From Methylobacter sp. (GTDB lineage: Bacteria; Pseudomonadota; Gammaproteobacteria; Methylococcales; Methylomonadaceae): 63,536 nt of DNA. The notes below the pieces were generated by a model. It was not told where the DNA came from, ran no database searches, and worked only from the letters and a program-made list of their open reading frames with translations. Every line of letters starts with the position of its first letter. The first letter of the stretch is position 1. The position numbers and the translations under genes were made by a program. The stretch lies in NCBI GenBank assembly GCA_030699385.1, contig JAUYMY010000002.1, positions 1 through 63,536 on the forward strand. The letters are read 5' to 3'. Positions 1 through 7,635 of this stretch are shown in pieces.

Positions 1-52
1 CCCGGCCGCGAATAGTACGCGATTGTTCGCGGCCGGGTGGCCGCTCCCACAA
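1..52. repeat. Dispersed palindromic repeat, copy 1 (cut by window edge)
   Basis: The arms CCCGGCCGCGAA (1-12) and TTCGCGGCCGGG (26-37) are perfect inverted repeats, followed by GGCCGCTCCCACAA ending at 52. The same right half ends the complete copy at 433-497. The left terminal arm lies outside the window. It is a short REP/MITE-like intergenic element without coding capacity. Confidence 0.8.
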
Positions 53-168
53 ATTTCATCTATTTTCACGCGTTCCCAAACGCCTAAAATTGTGAACCGG
101 AATACTTGTGTATAACCATGAGGGCTGGTTCGGGGGAACGATGTAAAAGCTGGGCAAGGTCAACGAGT

Positions 169-399
169 TCATAAGTCATTAATATTCAAAGGACGCGCTT
201 TACCTTCAGCGATTTGCTGTTTTGCCAACTGTGCCTGCTGAACTAAAGAGGACTGATTTTTTGTAAAGGTAGCATCCCAACGCAACTCGTCTTGCAAGTC
301 GGCAATATAGGCTTGCAAATGCTCTATCACTTGGTTCTGAGTCGCATCAGGCAACGTCCCCAACATTTTAACAACCGTGCTAATTGCTTCAGTGGGCAT
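169..399 (-). CDS. Small antitoxin-like protein of unknown function
   Basis: A 76-residue, charged, probably helical protein. The central LQAYIADLQDELRWDATF stretch and the C-terminal QQIAEGKARPL segment resemble short proteins that often sit beside RelE/ParE-type toxins, where they are taken to be antitoxins. No toxin gene lies next to it: the downstream side (1-168) has no convincing ORF and the upstream side is a palindromic repeat. It is either an orphan antitoxin or a small protein of other function. The family assignment rests on remembered resemblance only. Confidence 0.5.
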   Translation of the reverse strand: MPTEAISTVVKMLGTLPDATQNQVIEHLQAYIADLQDELRWDATFTKNQSSLVQQAQLAKQQIAEGKARPLNINDL

Positions 400-420
400 A
401 ATAATTCCCCCTACAGATTA

Positions 421-497
421 GTTATACATAAGTTGTGGGAGCGGCCAGCCGGCCGCGAACAATCGTACTGTTCGCGGCCCGGTGGCCGCTCCCACAA
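421..497. repeat. Dispersed palindromic repeat, complete copy 2
   Basis: The terminal arms TTGTGGGAGCGGCC (433-446) and GGCCGCTCCCACAA (484-497) are perfect 14-bp inverted repeats. Inside them GGCCGCGAACA (451-461) pairs with TGTTCGCGGCC (469-479), so the 65-nt unit can fold as two nested hairpins. The leader GTTATACATAAG (421-432) is shared exactly with the partial copy at 14242, so the mobile unit may start upstream of the palindrome. Confidence 0.85.
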
Positions 498-519
498 AGC
501 CCGGAATACCGCTCGGCAA

Positions 520-1497
520 TCAGAAAAACAAGCCGTCTATCGGCGATGACGCTGAAGCAAAACGCTTGCGCGGCATACGTCCGGCCAAGAACGCTTCCCG
601 ACCGGCTTCGATGCCTTTGCGCATGGCCGACGCCATCAGTATAGGATTGTTAGCAGCGGCAATCGCGGTGTTCATCAATACCCCATCGCAGCCCAATTCC
701 ATCGCAATCGCGGCATCGGACGCCGTACCCACACCCGCATCGACCAAAATCGGCACCTTGGCATTTTCAACGATGGTCAAGATATTATAAGGATTGCGGA
801 TACCCAAACCGGAACCAATCGGCGCGGCCAGCGGCATGACCGCGACGCAGCCGATTTCTTCGAGGCGTTTGGCGGCAATCGGGTCGTCATTGGTGTAGAC
901 CATCACATCAAAGCCGTCCTTGACCAGCAATTCGGCGGCGATATAAGTTTCCGCCACATCGGGGAACAAGGTGATTTGATCGGCCAATACTTCGAGCTTG
1001 ACCAAATTATGGCCGCCGAGTAATTCCCGCCCTAAGCGGCAGGTTCTAACCGCGTCTTCCGCCGTATAACAACCGGCGGTATTGGGCAGTATGGTGTATT
1101 TGTCCGGCGAAATGACATCCAGCAAATTAGGTTCGCCGGGATTCTGGCCGATATTGGTACGCCGTATCGCCACCGTCACAATCTGCGCGCCGCTGGCTTC
1201 GATAGCCAAACGGGTTTCTTCCATATCCTTATATTTGCCGGTGCCGACCAATAATCGTGAATGATATTTGACTCCGGCAAGCATGAAAGAATCATCCTGT
1301 CCGCCGCCAATTGCATGGACAATTTCCAGGCGATCCGCGGCTTGCAGCACTTGGCTATCGTATTGCTGAAACGGTAAAATTTCCTTATTCAATTCAATCG
1401 CAATTTTTTTACCGCTCAAGCCCAATTCGCTAACTACGTTGGCAACCGTGCTATTTTCGGCGCAGTCGCGGGTGTCGCCATTTACATAAATCATCAT
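520..1497 (-). CDS. thiG: ThiS-ThiG fusion: sulfur carrier plus thiazole synthase
   Basis: Residues 1-66 are a complete ThiS (starts MMIYVNGD, ends in VHAIGGG). After a linker of about five residues a complete ThiG follows ([20 protein letters not shown] onward), including the NLVKLEVL segment that carries the Schiff-base lysine. ThiG makes the thiazole phosphate of thiamine from deoxyxylulose phosphate, dehydroglycine and ThiS thiocarboxylate. The start at 1497 replaces a longer in-frame ORF because the ATG overlaps the TGA of the upstream DAHP synthase gene (ATGA), which implies translational coupling; the next codon (1494) is also ATG. The odd point is the fusion: the ThiS Gly-Gly end that must become a free thiocarboxylate is internal here, so proteolysis or another mechanism is needed. 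Such fusions are annotated in some proteobacteria. Confidence 0.9.
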   Translation of the reverse strand: MMIYVNGDTRDCAENSTVANVVSELGLSGKKIAIELNKEILPFQQYDSQVLQAADRLEIVHAIGGGQDDSFMLAGVKYHSRLLVGTGKYKDMEETRLAIEASGAQIVTVAIRRTNIGQNPGEPNLLDVISPDKYTILPNTAGCYTAEDAVRTCRLGRELLGGHNLVKLEVLADQITLFPDVAETYIAAELLVKDGFDVMVYTNDDPIAAKRLEEIGCVAVMPLAAPIGSGLGIRNPYNILTIVENAKVPILVDAGVGTASDAAIAMELGCDGVLMNTAIAAANNPILMASAMRKGIEAGREAFLAGRMPRKRFASASSPIDGLFF

Positions 1498-2582
1498 TTG
1501 CTTAAACTCCGGCTGGTATCCACGGTTCTGCGTTTTTGCACCGCTGCCGCCAGTTCTCTTAATAATGGCACGGTATCGTCCCAAGACAAACAGGCATCGG
1601 TAATGCTTTGACCGTAAACCAGCGGCTGTCCTTCAACCACTTTTTGGCTGCCGGCTTTCAGATGGCTTTCAATCATCACGCCCATAATCCGGTGGTCGCC
1701 ATTGGCGATTTGCTGGGCGACATCATCGCCAACAATCAACTGCCGCTGGCACTGTTTCAGGCTATTGGCATGGCTCAAATCTATCATGATATTCGGCTTT
1801 AGCTCGGCATTGACCAAACCTTCTGCAACCTGTTCCACGCTGACTGCATCATAATTCGGGCGATCATTGCCGCCGCGTAAAATGATATGCACGTCTTCAT
1901 TGCCGGTGGTCGAGAAAATAGCCGAATGACCGGCTTTGTTCAGCGAGATAAAATGGTGCGGACTCATTGCCGCGCCGATTGCATCGATGGCGATTTTTAT
2001 GGTGCCGTCGGTGGAGTTTTTAAAGCCGATAGGGCAGGACACGCCGGACGCCAATTCACGATGGCCCTGGCTTTCGGTGGTTCTGGCACCGATGGCGCCC
2101 CAAGCGATTAAATCGGACACATATTGCGGCGTGATTAAATCCAAATATTCGGTAGCCGCCGGAACGCCCGCTTCATTGACATCTAACAACAGGCGCCGGG
2201 CGATGCGAAGTCCCTTGTTGATATTGAAACTGGAATCCAAATCGGGGTCGTTAATCAGACCTTTCCAGCCGACTGTGGTGCGCGGTTTCTCAAAATAGAC
2301 GCGCATTACGATGACCAAATCATCGGCTAATTCGTCTTTCACGGCTTTCAACAATCGGGCATATTCATGCGCCGCAATCGGGTCATGAATCGAGCAAGGC
2401 CCGACCACCACGACCAAACGGTCATCTAAGCCTGCCAGTATTTTGTGTATCTCTTGCCGAGCCAGCAGCGTTGTTTGCGCCGCCGCCGCAGTAATCGGCA
2501 TTTCGGTATGAACTTGAACCGGGGCTATGACTTCCTTAGTCCCGCAAATTCTCAAGTCATCAGTGTTATATTTTGTATGCAT
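1494..2582 (-). CDS. aroG: 3-deoxy-7-phosphoheptulonate (DAHP) synthase, class I
   Basis: The 362 residues match the AroF/G/H family in length and order. Visible motifs are the [10 protein letters not shown] loop near residue 60, [28 protein letters not shown] and the FKNSTDG segment. It condenses phosphoenolpyruvate with erythrose 4-phosphate, the first step of aromatic amino acid synthesis. Erythrose 4-phosphate comes from the transketolase/transaldolase reactions also encoded in this window. It is the first gene of a two-gene unit with the thiS-thiG fusion, overlapping it by four bases. The feedback specificity (Phe, Tyr or Trp) cannot be read from sequence alone, so the letter in aroG is provisional. 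Confidence 0.93.
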   Translation of the reverse strand: MHTKYNTDDLRICGTKEVIAPVQVHTEMPITAAAAQTTLLARQEIHKILAGLDDRLVVVVGPCSIHDPIAAHEYARLLKAVKDELADDLVIVMRVYFEKPRTTVGWKGLINDPDLDSSFNINKGLRIARRLLLDVNEAGVPAATEYLDLITPQYVSDLIAWGAIGARTTESQGHRELASGVSCPIGFKNSTDGTIKIAIDAIGAAMSPHHFISLNKAGHSAIFSTTGNEDVHIILRGGNDRPNYDAVSVEQVAEGLVNAELKPNIMIDLSHANSLKQCQRQLIVGDDVAQQIANGDHRIMGVMIESHLKAGSQKVVEGQPLVYGQSITDACLSWDDTVPLLRELAAAVQKRRTVDTSRSLSK

Positions 2583-3041
2583 TACGCTTTCAACCCGTTA
2601 CAGGATTATTGTCAGAATTTGCCATTTTAACCGATTTTAGGCTGCTATTGTTAGTTCTTGCCAGACATGTCGATATATCTGTTTACTGTGCCGGCGAGCA
2701 CTGCCCGGCTTGTCGTTCAACAGGCTGACCGATAACATAATCAGCGACTTATCGCTTACCCCGGCAATATGCGCATGCCGTGCTTCAGTCGGTTGAGCGC
2801 TTGTGAACCTGACAAGTGGCTCACTAGGATTGGACGCGGCACAACATTAAGAAGGTAAAAACCTGCGCCATATAACTCAGTTTAATTAAGTAAAGCGCGG
2901 GATATGACACAGCTATCTTAGCAAGTAAATTATAATTTTCTTATATACTAAGAGGTTAGCTTGTTGGCCTATTTATTGCTTTTATTTAGACGTTAGAGAA
3001 TTCTAATCTTAGTTTTTTCAATTTAAAATTTAGGTAAAAAA
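2583..3041. other. Intergenic region upstream of the copper receptor gene
   Basis: No gene is seen in about 460 bases between divergent aroG and the receptor gene. It holds TCGCTTACC near 2752 and CAGTTTAATTAA near 2878. Both recur, in the same order but on the opposite strand, in the region before the amidohydrolase gene (5550-5740). A TTATATACTA stretch (about 2941) could be a -10 region, and AGGT at 3032 is a weak ribosome binding site for the ATG at 3042. Confidence 0.5.
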
Positions 3042-5405
3042 ATGAAAAAATCTATTCAAAAAATGCACCGCGCAAATGCTATCAGCGGCTATTTGTGCTG
3101 CAGCAAAATGATTGCGCTGATACCTCTATGCTTTTCCCCAGCTGTTGTATTGGCCGCAGACAACAATATCAATCCATCCGCTTCGGCGATAACGCTCGAA
3201 CCTATGACCATTACCCATCAACGTTCAATCGTCAATACGCTGAATGTAACGGAAATAGACGATAAAAAAATCCGTCACAAACAGGCTGCGGTCAGCGACA
3301 CGGCAAAATTGCTTGAAGATACACCTGGCGTTAGTCTTTACGGATCTGGTGGCGTGTCGAGTCTTCCTGCTATTCATGGCTTAAGTGACGACCGAGTTAA
3401 GATTAACGTGAATGGCATGACGATTACTTCGGCATGTGCTAATCACATGAATCCGCCGCTGTCTTATATCGATCGCAGTAATATTGGCAAAATCACCATA
3501 ATGTCCGGGGTGACACCGGTTAGCATGGGCGGCGACAGCATCGGCGGCACTATTACCGTTGAGTCGCTTGATCCGGTTTTTGCCGAACCCGGCAAGGATA
3601 TTCTGCTCGACGGCAGCGCTTCGAGCTTTTATCGCAGCAATGGCGATGCTTTTGGGGGCAGTATTGCCGCCGGCATTGCCAATCAAAACGTGCGTCTGGA
3701 CTATACCGGCTCGCATACCGAAAGCATGAATTATAACGATGCTAATGGCGACAATGTTCAGTCCAGTTCTTATCGAAACCAGAATCATGCAGCTTCCTTA
3801 TCGTTCAAGACAGACGACCACTTGGTTGTCATTAAAGGCGGGCAACAGCACATCCCGTACCAGAACTTTCCTAATGCGCGTATGGACTTGACCAATAATG
3901 ACAGCATTTTTGGCAATATCACGCACAAGGGGAAATTCGACTGGGGTTCGCTGGACAGCAATTTTTACTTCGAAAGTACTGAACACAGCATGGATATTGG
4001 CGAAGACAGGCATAATCGTTTTCTTGATGCGGCAGGCGGCGGAAGCTTTGCGCCGCCCAATGATTACATGCCAATGGAAACCCGTGGCAGGAACTTAGGG
4101 TATAAAATTCAGGCGGAAATGCCGGTCAACGAACGCGACACCTTTAGATTCGGTAACGAGTTTCACAGCAACCTGATCAATGATTATTGGCCGGCGGTTC
4201 ATAACAATACCTCTATGCCTGCGAGCCAGCCGGCCAATGCGCGAGCGGCTTACTGGATGATGGCGCCGGAAAATTTCGTCAATCTCAACAATGCCGAGCG
4301 TGACCGGGTCGGCTTCTTCGGCGAATGGGAAGCTAGATGGTCTCCTGAGTGGAATACCATGTTGGGACTGCGTTACGATCATACCAACACCGATACCGGG
4401 GCTGTTCAACCTTATAATCCCGATCTGTTGGGCGGAGCGATGGCGGCAGGTTCAGGACTCGCACTGAGCGCCGCTAATGCTTTCAATGCAAAAGACCACG
4501 AACGTAACACCGATACCTTTGATGTCACCGCCTTGGTTCAATACGCGCCTAACAATATAAGCGATTACGAGCTTGGCTATGCCCGTAAAAACCGCGCCCC
4601 TAGCCTGTACGAGCGTTATACCTGGGGCGTCCGTAAAATGGATATGGCTATGATTGGTGCATTCGGCGACGGTAATGGCTATGTCGGTAATATGGATTTG
4701 ACTGAGGAAACCGCCCATACCGTCAGTTTTACTGCTGAGTTTCATGAGCCGAAAAACAGCTTATGGGACGTCAAGGTGACCCCGTACTTTACTTATGTGA
4801 ATAATTTTATCGATGCCGATCGTTGCTCTGGATCGACCAATGCGGCTAGCGGTTGTACCGCCGGCAACCAAACCGCAACTGAACAATTCGTTTATCTGCA
4901 ATATGCTAACCACGATGCGCGTTTATGGGGTATGGATGTTTCCGGCCGCGCAGATTTATTCAGCGATAAAACCTATGGGGATTTCTCCACACACACCGTC
5001 ATGAGTTATGTGCGCGGCGAACGGATGGATGGCGGCAATCTCTATCACATGATGCCGTTCAATATGAAACTGAGCTTGGATCACAAACGCGATGGCTGGG
5101 ACAGTGCGGTGGAAATGCAGTTCGTTGACAGTAAGGACGATGTGCAGGCCATCAGAAATGAAACCACCACGCCGTCTTATATTTTGCTGAATGCCCGTAC
5201 CGGTTACGAATGGAAAATGCTACGACTGGATGTCGGTCTGGACAACGTACTGGATAAGCAGTATTACCAACCATTGGCGGGTTCTTATCTGGGTGATCGC
5301 TATGGCATGAATCCAAGCGCCGATGCAAGCGTAACCGTGCCTTGGGGCAGAAACGTAGCCGGCATGGGGCGTTCGGCTTTCGTTGGCCTGACAGTCAAAT
5401 ATTAA
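3042..5405 (+). CDS. oprC: TonB-dependent copper receptor, OprC/NosA-like
   Basis: A 787-residue outer-membrane beta-barrel with a plug domain. A signal sequence ends near residue 39 (VVLAAD), and the plug (about 65-185) contains HMNPPLSYID and SMGGDSIGGT. Two short motifs match the copper site described for Pseudomonas OprC: C132-x3-M136 (CANHM) and H315-x-M317 (HSM), with nearly the same separation as in OprC. The barrel ends in an aromatic C terminus (VGLTVKY). The expected role is import of copper across the outer membrane using TonB energy, which would suit a methanotroph because particulate methane monooxygenase needs copper. A strong hairpin terminator follows at 5423. The next gene on the same strand is an exported amidohydrolase with its own leader region. 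Substrate is inferred from the motif pair. Confidence 0.87.
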   Translation: MKKSIQKMHRANAISGYLCCSKMIALIPLCFSPAVVLAADNNINPSASAITLEPMTITHQRSIVNTLNVTEIDDKKIRHKQAAVSDTAKLLEDTPGVSLYGSGGVSSLPAIHGLSDDRVKINVNGMTITSACANHMNPPLSYIDRSNIGKITIMSGVTPVSMGGDSIGGTITVESLDPVFAEPGKDILLDGSASSFYRSNGDAFGGSIAAGIANQNVRLDYTGSHTESMNYNDANGDNVQSSSYRNQNHAASLSFKTDDHLVVIKGGQQHIPYQNFPNARMDLTNNDSIFGNITHKGKFDWGSLDSNFYFESTEHSMDIGEDRHNRFLDAAGGGSFAPPNDYMPMETRGRNLGYKIQAEMPVNERDTFRFGNEFHSNLINDYWPAVHNNTSMPASQPANARAAYWMMAPENFVNLNNAERDRVGFFGEWEARWSPEWNTMLGLRYDHTNTDTGAVQPYNPDLLGGAMAAGSGLALSAANAFNAKDHERNTDTFDVTALVQYAPNNISDYELGYARKNRAPSLYERYTWGVRKMDMAMIGAFGDGNGYVGNMDLTEETAHTVSFTAEFHEPKNSLWDVKVTPYFTYVNNFIDADRCSGSTNAASGCTAGNQTATEQFVYLQYANHDARLWGMDVSGRADLFSDKTYGDFSTHTVMSYVRGERMDGGNLYHMMPFNMKLSLDHKRDGWDSAVEMQFVDSKDDVQAIRNETTTPSYILLNARTGYEWKMLRLDVGLDNVLDKQYYQPLAGSYLGDRYGMNPSADASVTVPWGRNVAGMGRSAFVGLTVKY

Positions 5406-5422
5406 TCGCTCCCGGTTTGCTT

Positions 5423-5470
5423 TTGCCGCGCCGAAACAGAGTTTATCCGGCGCGGCAATCATCTTATTTT
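5423..5470 (+). terminator. Rho-independent-like terminator of the copper receptor gene
   Basis: TTGCCGCGCCG (5423-5433) and CGGCGCGGCAA (5448-5458) form a perfect 11-bp GC-rich stem with a 14-nt loop, followed by TCATCTTATTTTG. It lies 18 nt after the receptor stop codon. Confidence 0.75.
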
Positions 5471-5832
5471 GCCTGAGTTAAGCAGATAGAACCGTTTTCT
5501 CAGGTAGCGTAAGAATGTTAGGAGCATCAAAGCAAACGATTGGTCGTGTATTTAATTAAACTGTGTCATTTAAAACATTAAATCTACGTCATATAACGCA
5601 TTTTTATCACCACAAACGGCCAGTAAAAAACCAAGTGCTAGAACCAATAAGTCCTGTATCGATTGGCACTAAACGTGCTTATTTGTCCGAGGTTGGTTGT
5701 TGTTTATGCTGATATTTATCGGCAAGGCGGTAAGCGACAGTCATGCTGGGCGCCAATGCTGCCTGCCTTTTATCATTTAAATTCGGGTGCGTAAAAAATA
5801 TGCCGCCGAATTACACTGTTTTTGGAGAAAAA
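5471..5832. other. Intergenic leader before the amidohydrolase gene
   Basis: No gene was recognised. On the minus strand it carries TCGCTTACC (about 5730-5738) and CAGTTTAATTAA (about 5550-5561), the two words also found in the region upstream of the copper receptor, which suggests a diverged inverted copy. The predicted ribosome binding site GGAG (5824-5827) precedes the ATG at 5833. Confidence 0.4.
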
Positions 5833-7353
5833 ATGAATATCGAAAAATGCTGGCCGGGTACACGCTACCTGATGATTTCAATGCTGTTGAGCCAGAGTGT
5901 GAGCTCCAATGCCTTTGCTCACGGCGGCGAAGTGCATCCTGAAGAGATTGCGCCAACCGTTGCAGCGCCCACTTGTCAGGTTTTGACTGCGGCTAGACTG
6001 TTTGACGGCATTAATTTCCCGCAAGAAAATAAGGCGGTATTGATTGAAGCAAACAAGGTGGCGCAAGTCGGCTCGCCTGAAGAATTAAGCAAACTGTGCA
6101 GCAATAGGCTGGATTTGGGCGATGCCACTATTATGCCCGGCTTTATCGAATCGCACGCCCACATCACTTTCCAAAATGTTCTAAAAAACAAAGTGCTGGA
6201 ACACGGCATCACCACGGTTCAAGATACCGGTGGTCCGCTGATGGCGGCTGAAGGCGGGCAAGGTTCGCTGCGCTTATTAAGTACCGGTCCTATTATCCAA
6301 GCGGCCGGCGGTTATCCGCTTAATGTATTTGGCGGTGGCGACGGCGGTTATGACAAAATCGGCATTCCGGTTGCATCGGTCGCAGCCGCTGAAAAAGTAG
6401 TCGATGATCTGGTCAGCGGCGGCGCCACCGCAATTAAAATCGCGCTGGAACCGGGCGGCGAGCCGGGCGCGCCTTGGATGCAACCGCACGGCGATCAACC
6501 GGTGCCAGCCACGCCGTGGAACTTGCTGCCGCAAGAAATAGTCAATGCAATTGTCGTTAAAGCCCATGCCCACGGCAAACGGGTCATTGCGCATGTAGGC
6601 GAGAATGAGGGTTTTAAACGGGCGCTGGCTGGCAATGTTGATGAATTTGCGCATACACCGTGTGCGGCGATTGATGATGAATTATTGCAGCAGGCGGTGC
6701 AGCAGGGCGTTACTTTTGTAACGACCATTGATACGCTGGGCTCCTGCGTCGATAGCGGCACCCATCAGGGCATTCATTCCAATGTGATGAGCTTGGCCGG
6801 GAAAGGCGCCAAGTTTATTTACGGCTCTGAAATCGGCCATGACAATGTGCCTTGGGGCATTAACGGCGAAGAGTTCCACATGATGCTGCATTTGGGTAGC
6901 GGCGAATCGATTGATTTTACCGACGTGGTTAATGTGTTTAAAGCGGCGACTTCAAAGGCGGGCGAAAGACTCGGTATTGCCGGCTTAGGTACGTTAGCAC
7001 CCAATGCGCCTGCCGATATAATTGCGGTGCGCGGCAATCCTTTTGAGCGCTTTAAAATACTCGAATACCCCGATTTGGTTATCTCCGGCGGCCGTGTTGT
7101 GATCAATAAATTCAACCATCATGACGATGCTGAATGTCTGTTTACTTGGGCAGAACAACATTATGCCGAGCTGTTTTCGCCGGCCGGGGCTTATAGTCAA
7201 GTTGCGGACGATAAAACCTACCGTCACTATGCGGCCACTCACGCCCATCTGTCGGTGTCCTCCGACCAGCACGTTTATTATCAAGGTGCTGACGGCACGG
7301 AGCAGAATGTAGGCGCGTTATCTTATTGGTTGCCGATTTCTGGCTGTCAATAA
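5833..7353 (+). CDS. Exported amidohydrolase-family metal-dependent hydrolase
   Basis: The start at 5833 is chosen over an upstream in-frame start because GGAG lies six bases before it and it begins a signal peptide that ends near NAFAHGGE. Family motifs are a beta-sandwich start (LTAARLFDG), the metal-binding ESHAHITF (H-x-H), a lysine in TAIKIALEPG, histidines in KAHAHGKRVIAHVG and FAHTPC, and an acidic residue in GSEIGHDN where relatives have GTDSG. The closing PADIIAVRGNPFE is typical of imidazolonepropionase/prolidase-like amidohydrolases. About 70 extra C-terminal residues, rich in His and Tyr, are unlike the core family. The substrate is unknown. Its position just after a copper receptor raises the possibility of periplasmic processing of a metal-binding compound, but that is inference. 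Confidence 0.8.
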   Translation: MNIEKCWPGTRYLMISMLLSQSVSSNAFAHGGEVHPEEIAPTVAAPTCQVLTAARLFDGINFPQENKAVLIEANKVAQVGSPEELSKLCSNRLDLGDATIMPGFIESHAHITFQNVLKNKVLEHGITTVQDTGGPLMAAEGGQGSLRLLSTGPIIQAAGGYPLNVFGGGDGGYDKIGIPVASVAAAEKVVDDLVSGGATAIKIALEPGGEPGAPWMQPHGDQPVPATPWNLLPQEIVNAIVVKAHAHGKRVIAHVGENEGFKRALAGNVDEFAHTPCAAIDDELLQQAVQQGVTFVTTIDTLGSCVDSGTHQGIHSNVMSLAGKGAKFIYGSEIGHDNVPWGINGEEFHMMLHLGSGESIDFTDVVNVFKAATSKAGERLGIAGLGTLAPNAPADIIAVRGNPFERFKILEYPDLVISGGRVVINKFNHHDDAECLFTWAEQHYAELFSPAGAYSQVADDKTYRHYAATHAHLSVSSDQHVYYQGADGTEQNVGALSYWLPISGCQ

Positions 7354-7377
7354 TAGCGGTTGGGATACTGTCTTTAT

Positions 7378-7435
7378 TCCGACACAAAGGCACAAAGAAT
7401 TATTCAACATATTTTCTTCGTGCCTTCGTGGTGAT
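7378..7435. repeat. Dispersed CACGAA-type inverted repeat, copy 1
   Basis: GACACAAAGGCACAAAG on the left faces CTTCGTGCCTTCGTGG on the right, making an imperfect inverted repeat. Related copies sit at 16379-16470 and 58318-58382. All three are intergenic. The remaining bases up to 7635 hold no gene that I recognise. Confidence 0.7.
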
Positions 7436-7635
7436 AATTTTTTATCTGTCATTAATGAGAAGCTACAGCTTTTTTGGTAAATTTTCTTCAATCCGTTTTT
7501 TTTCAAAGGGAGGGAAGCCTGGTTCCAATGCCTTTTAAATAGAGGGGGGCGAACAATTACAGCCGGTTTTTATCTTAGTGCTGGGCCATATTCTGAACTA
7601 CAATATTCGCAACTATACTGGGTTTGGAATTAAGC

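Noticed and set aside
2583..3041. Possible cobalamin riboswitch before the TonB receptor
   Set aside because: No recognisable B12-box pattern was seen, and the receptor carries copper-type motifs instead.
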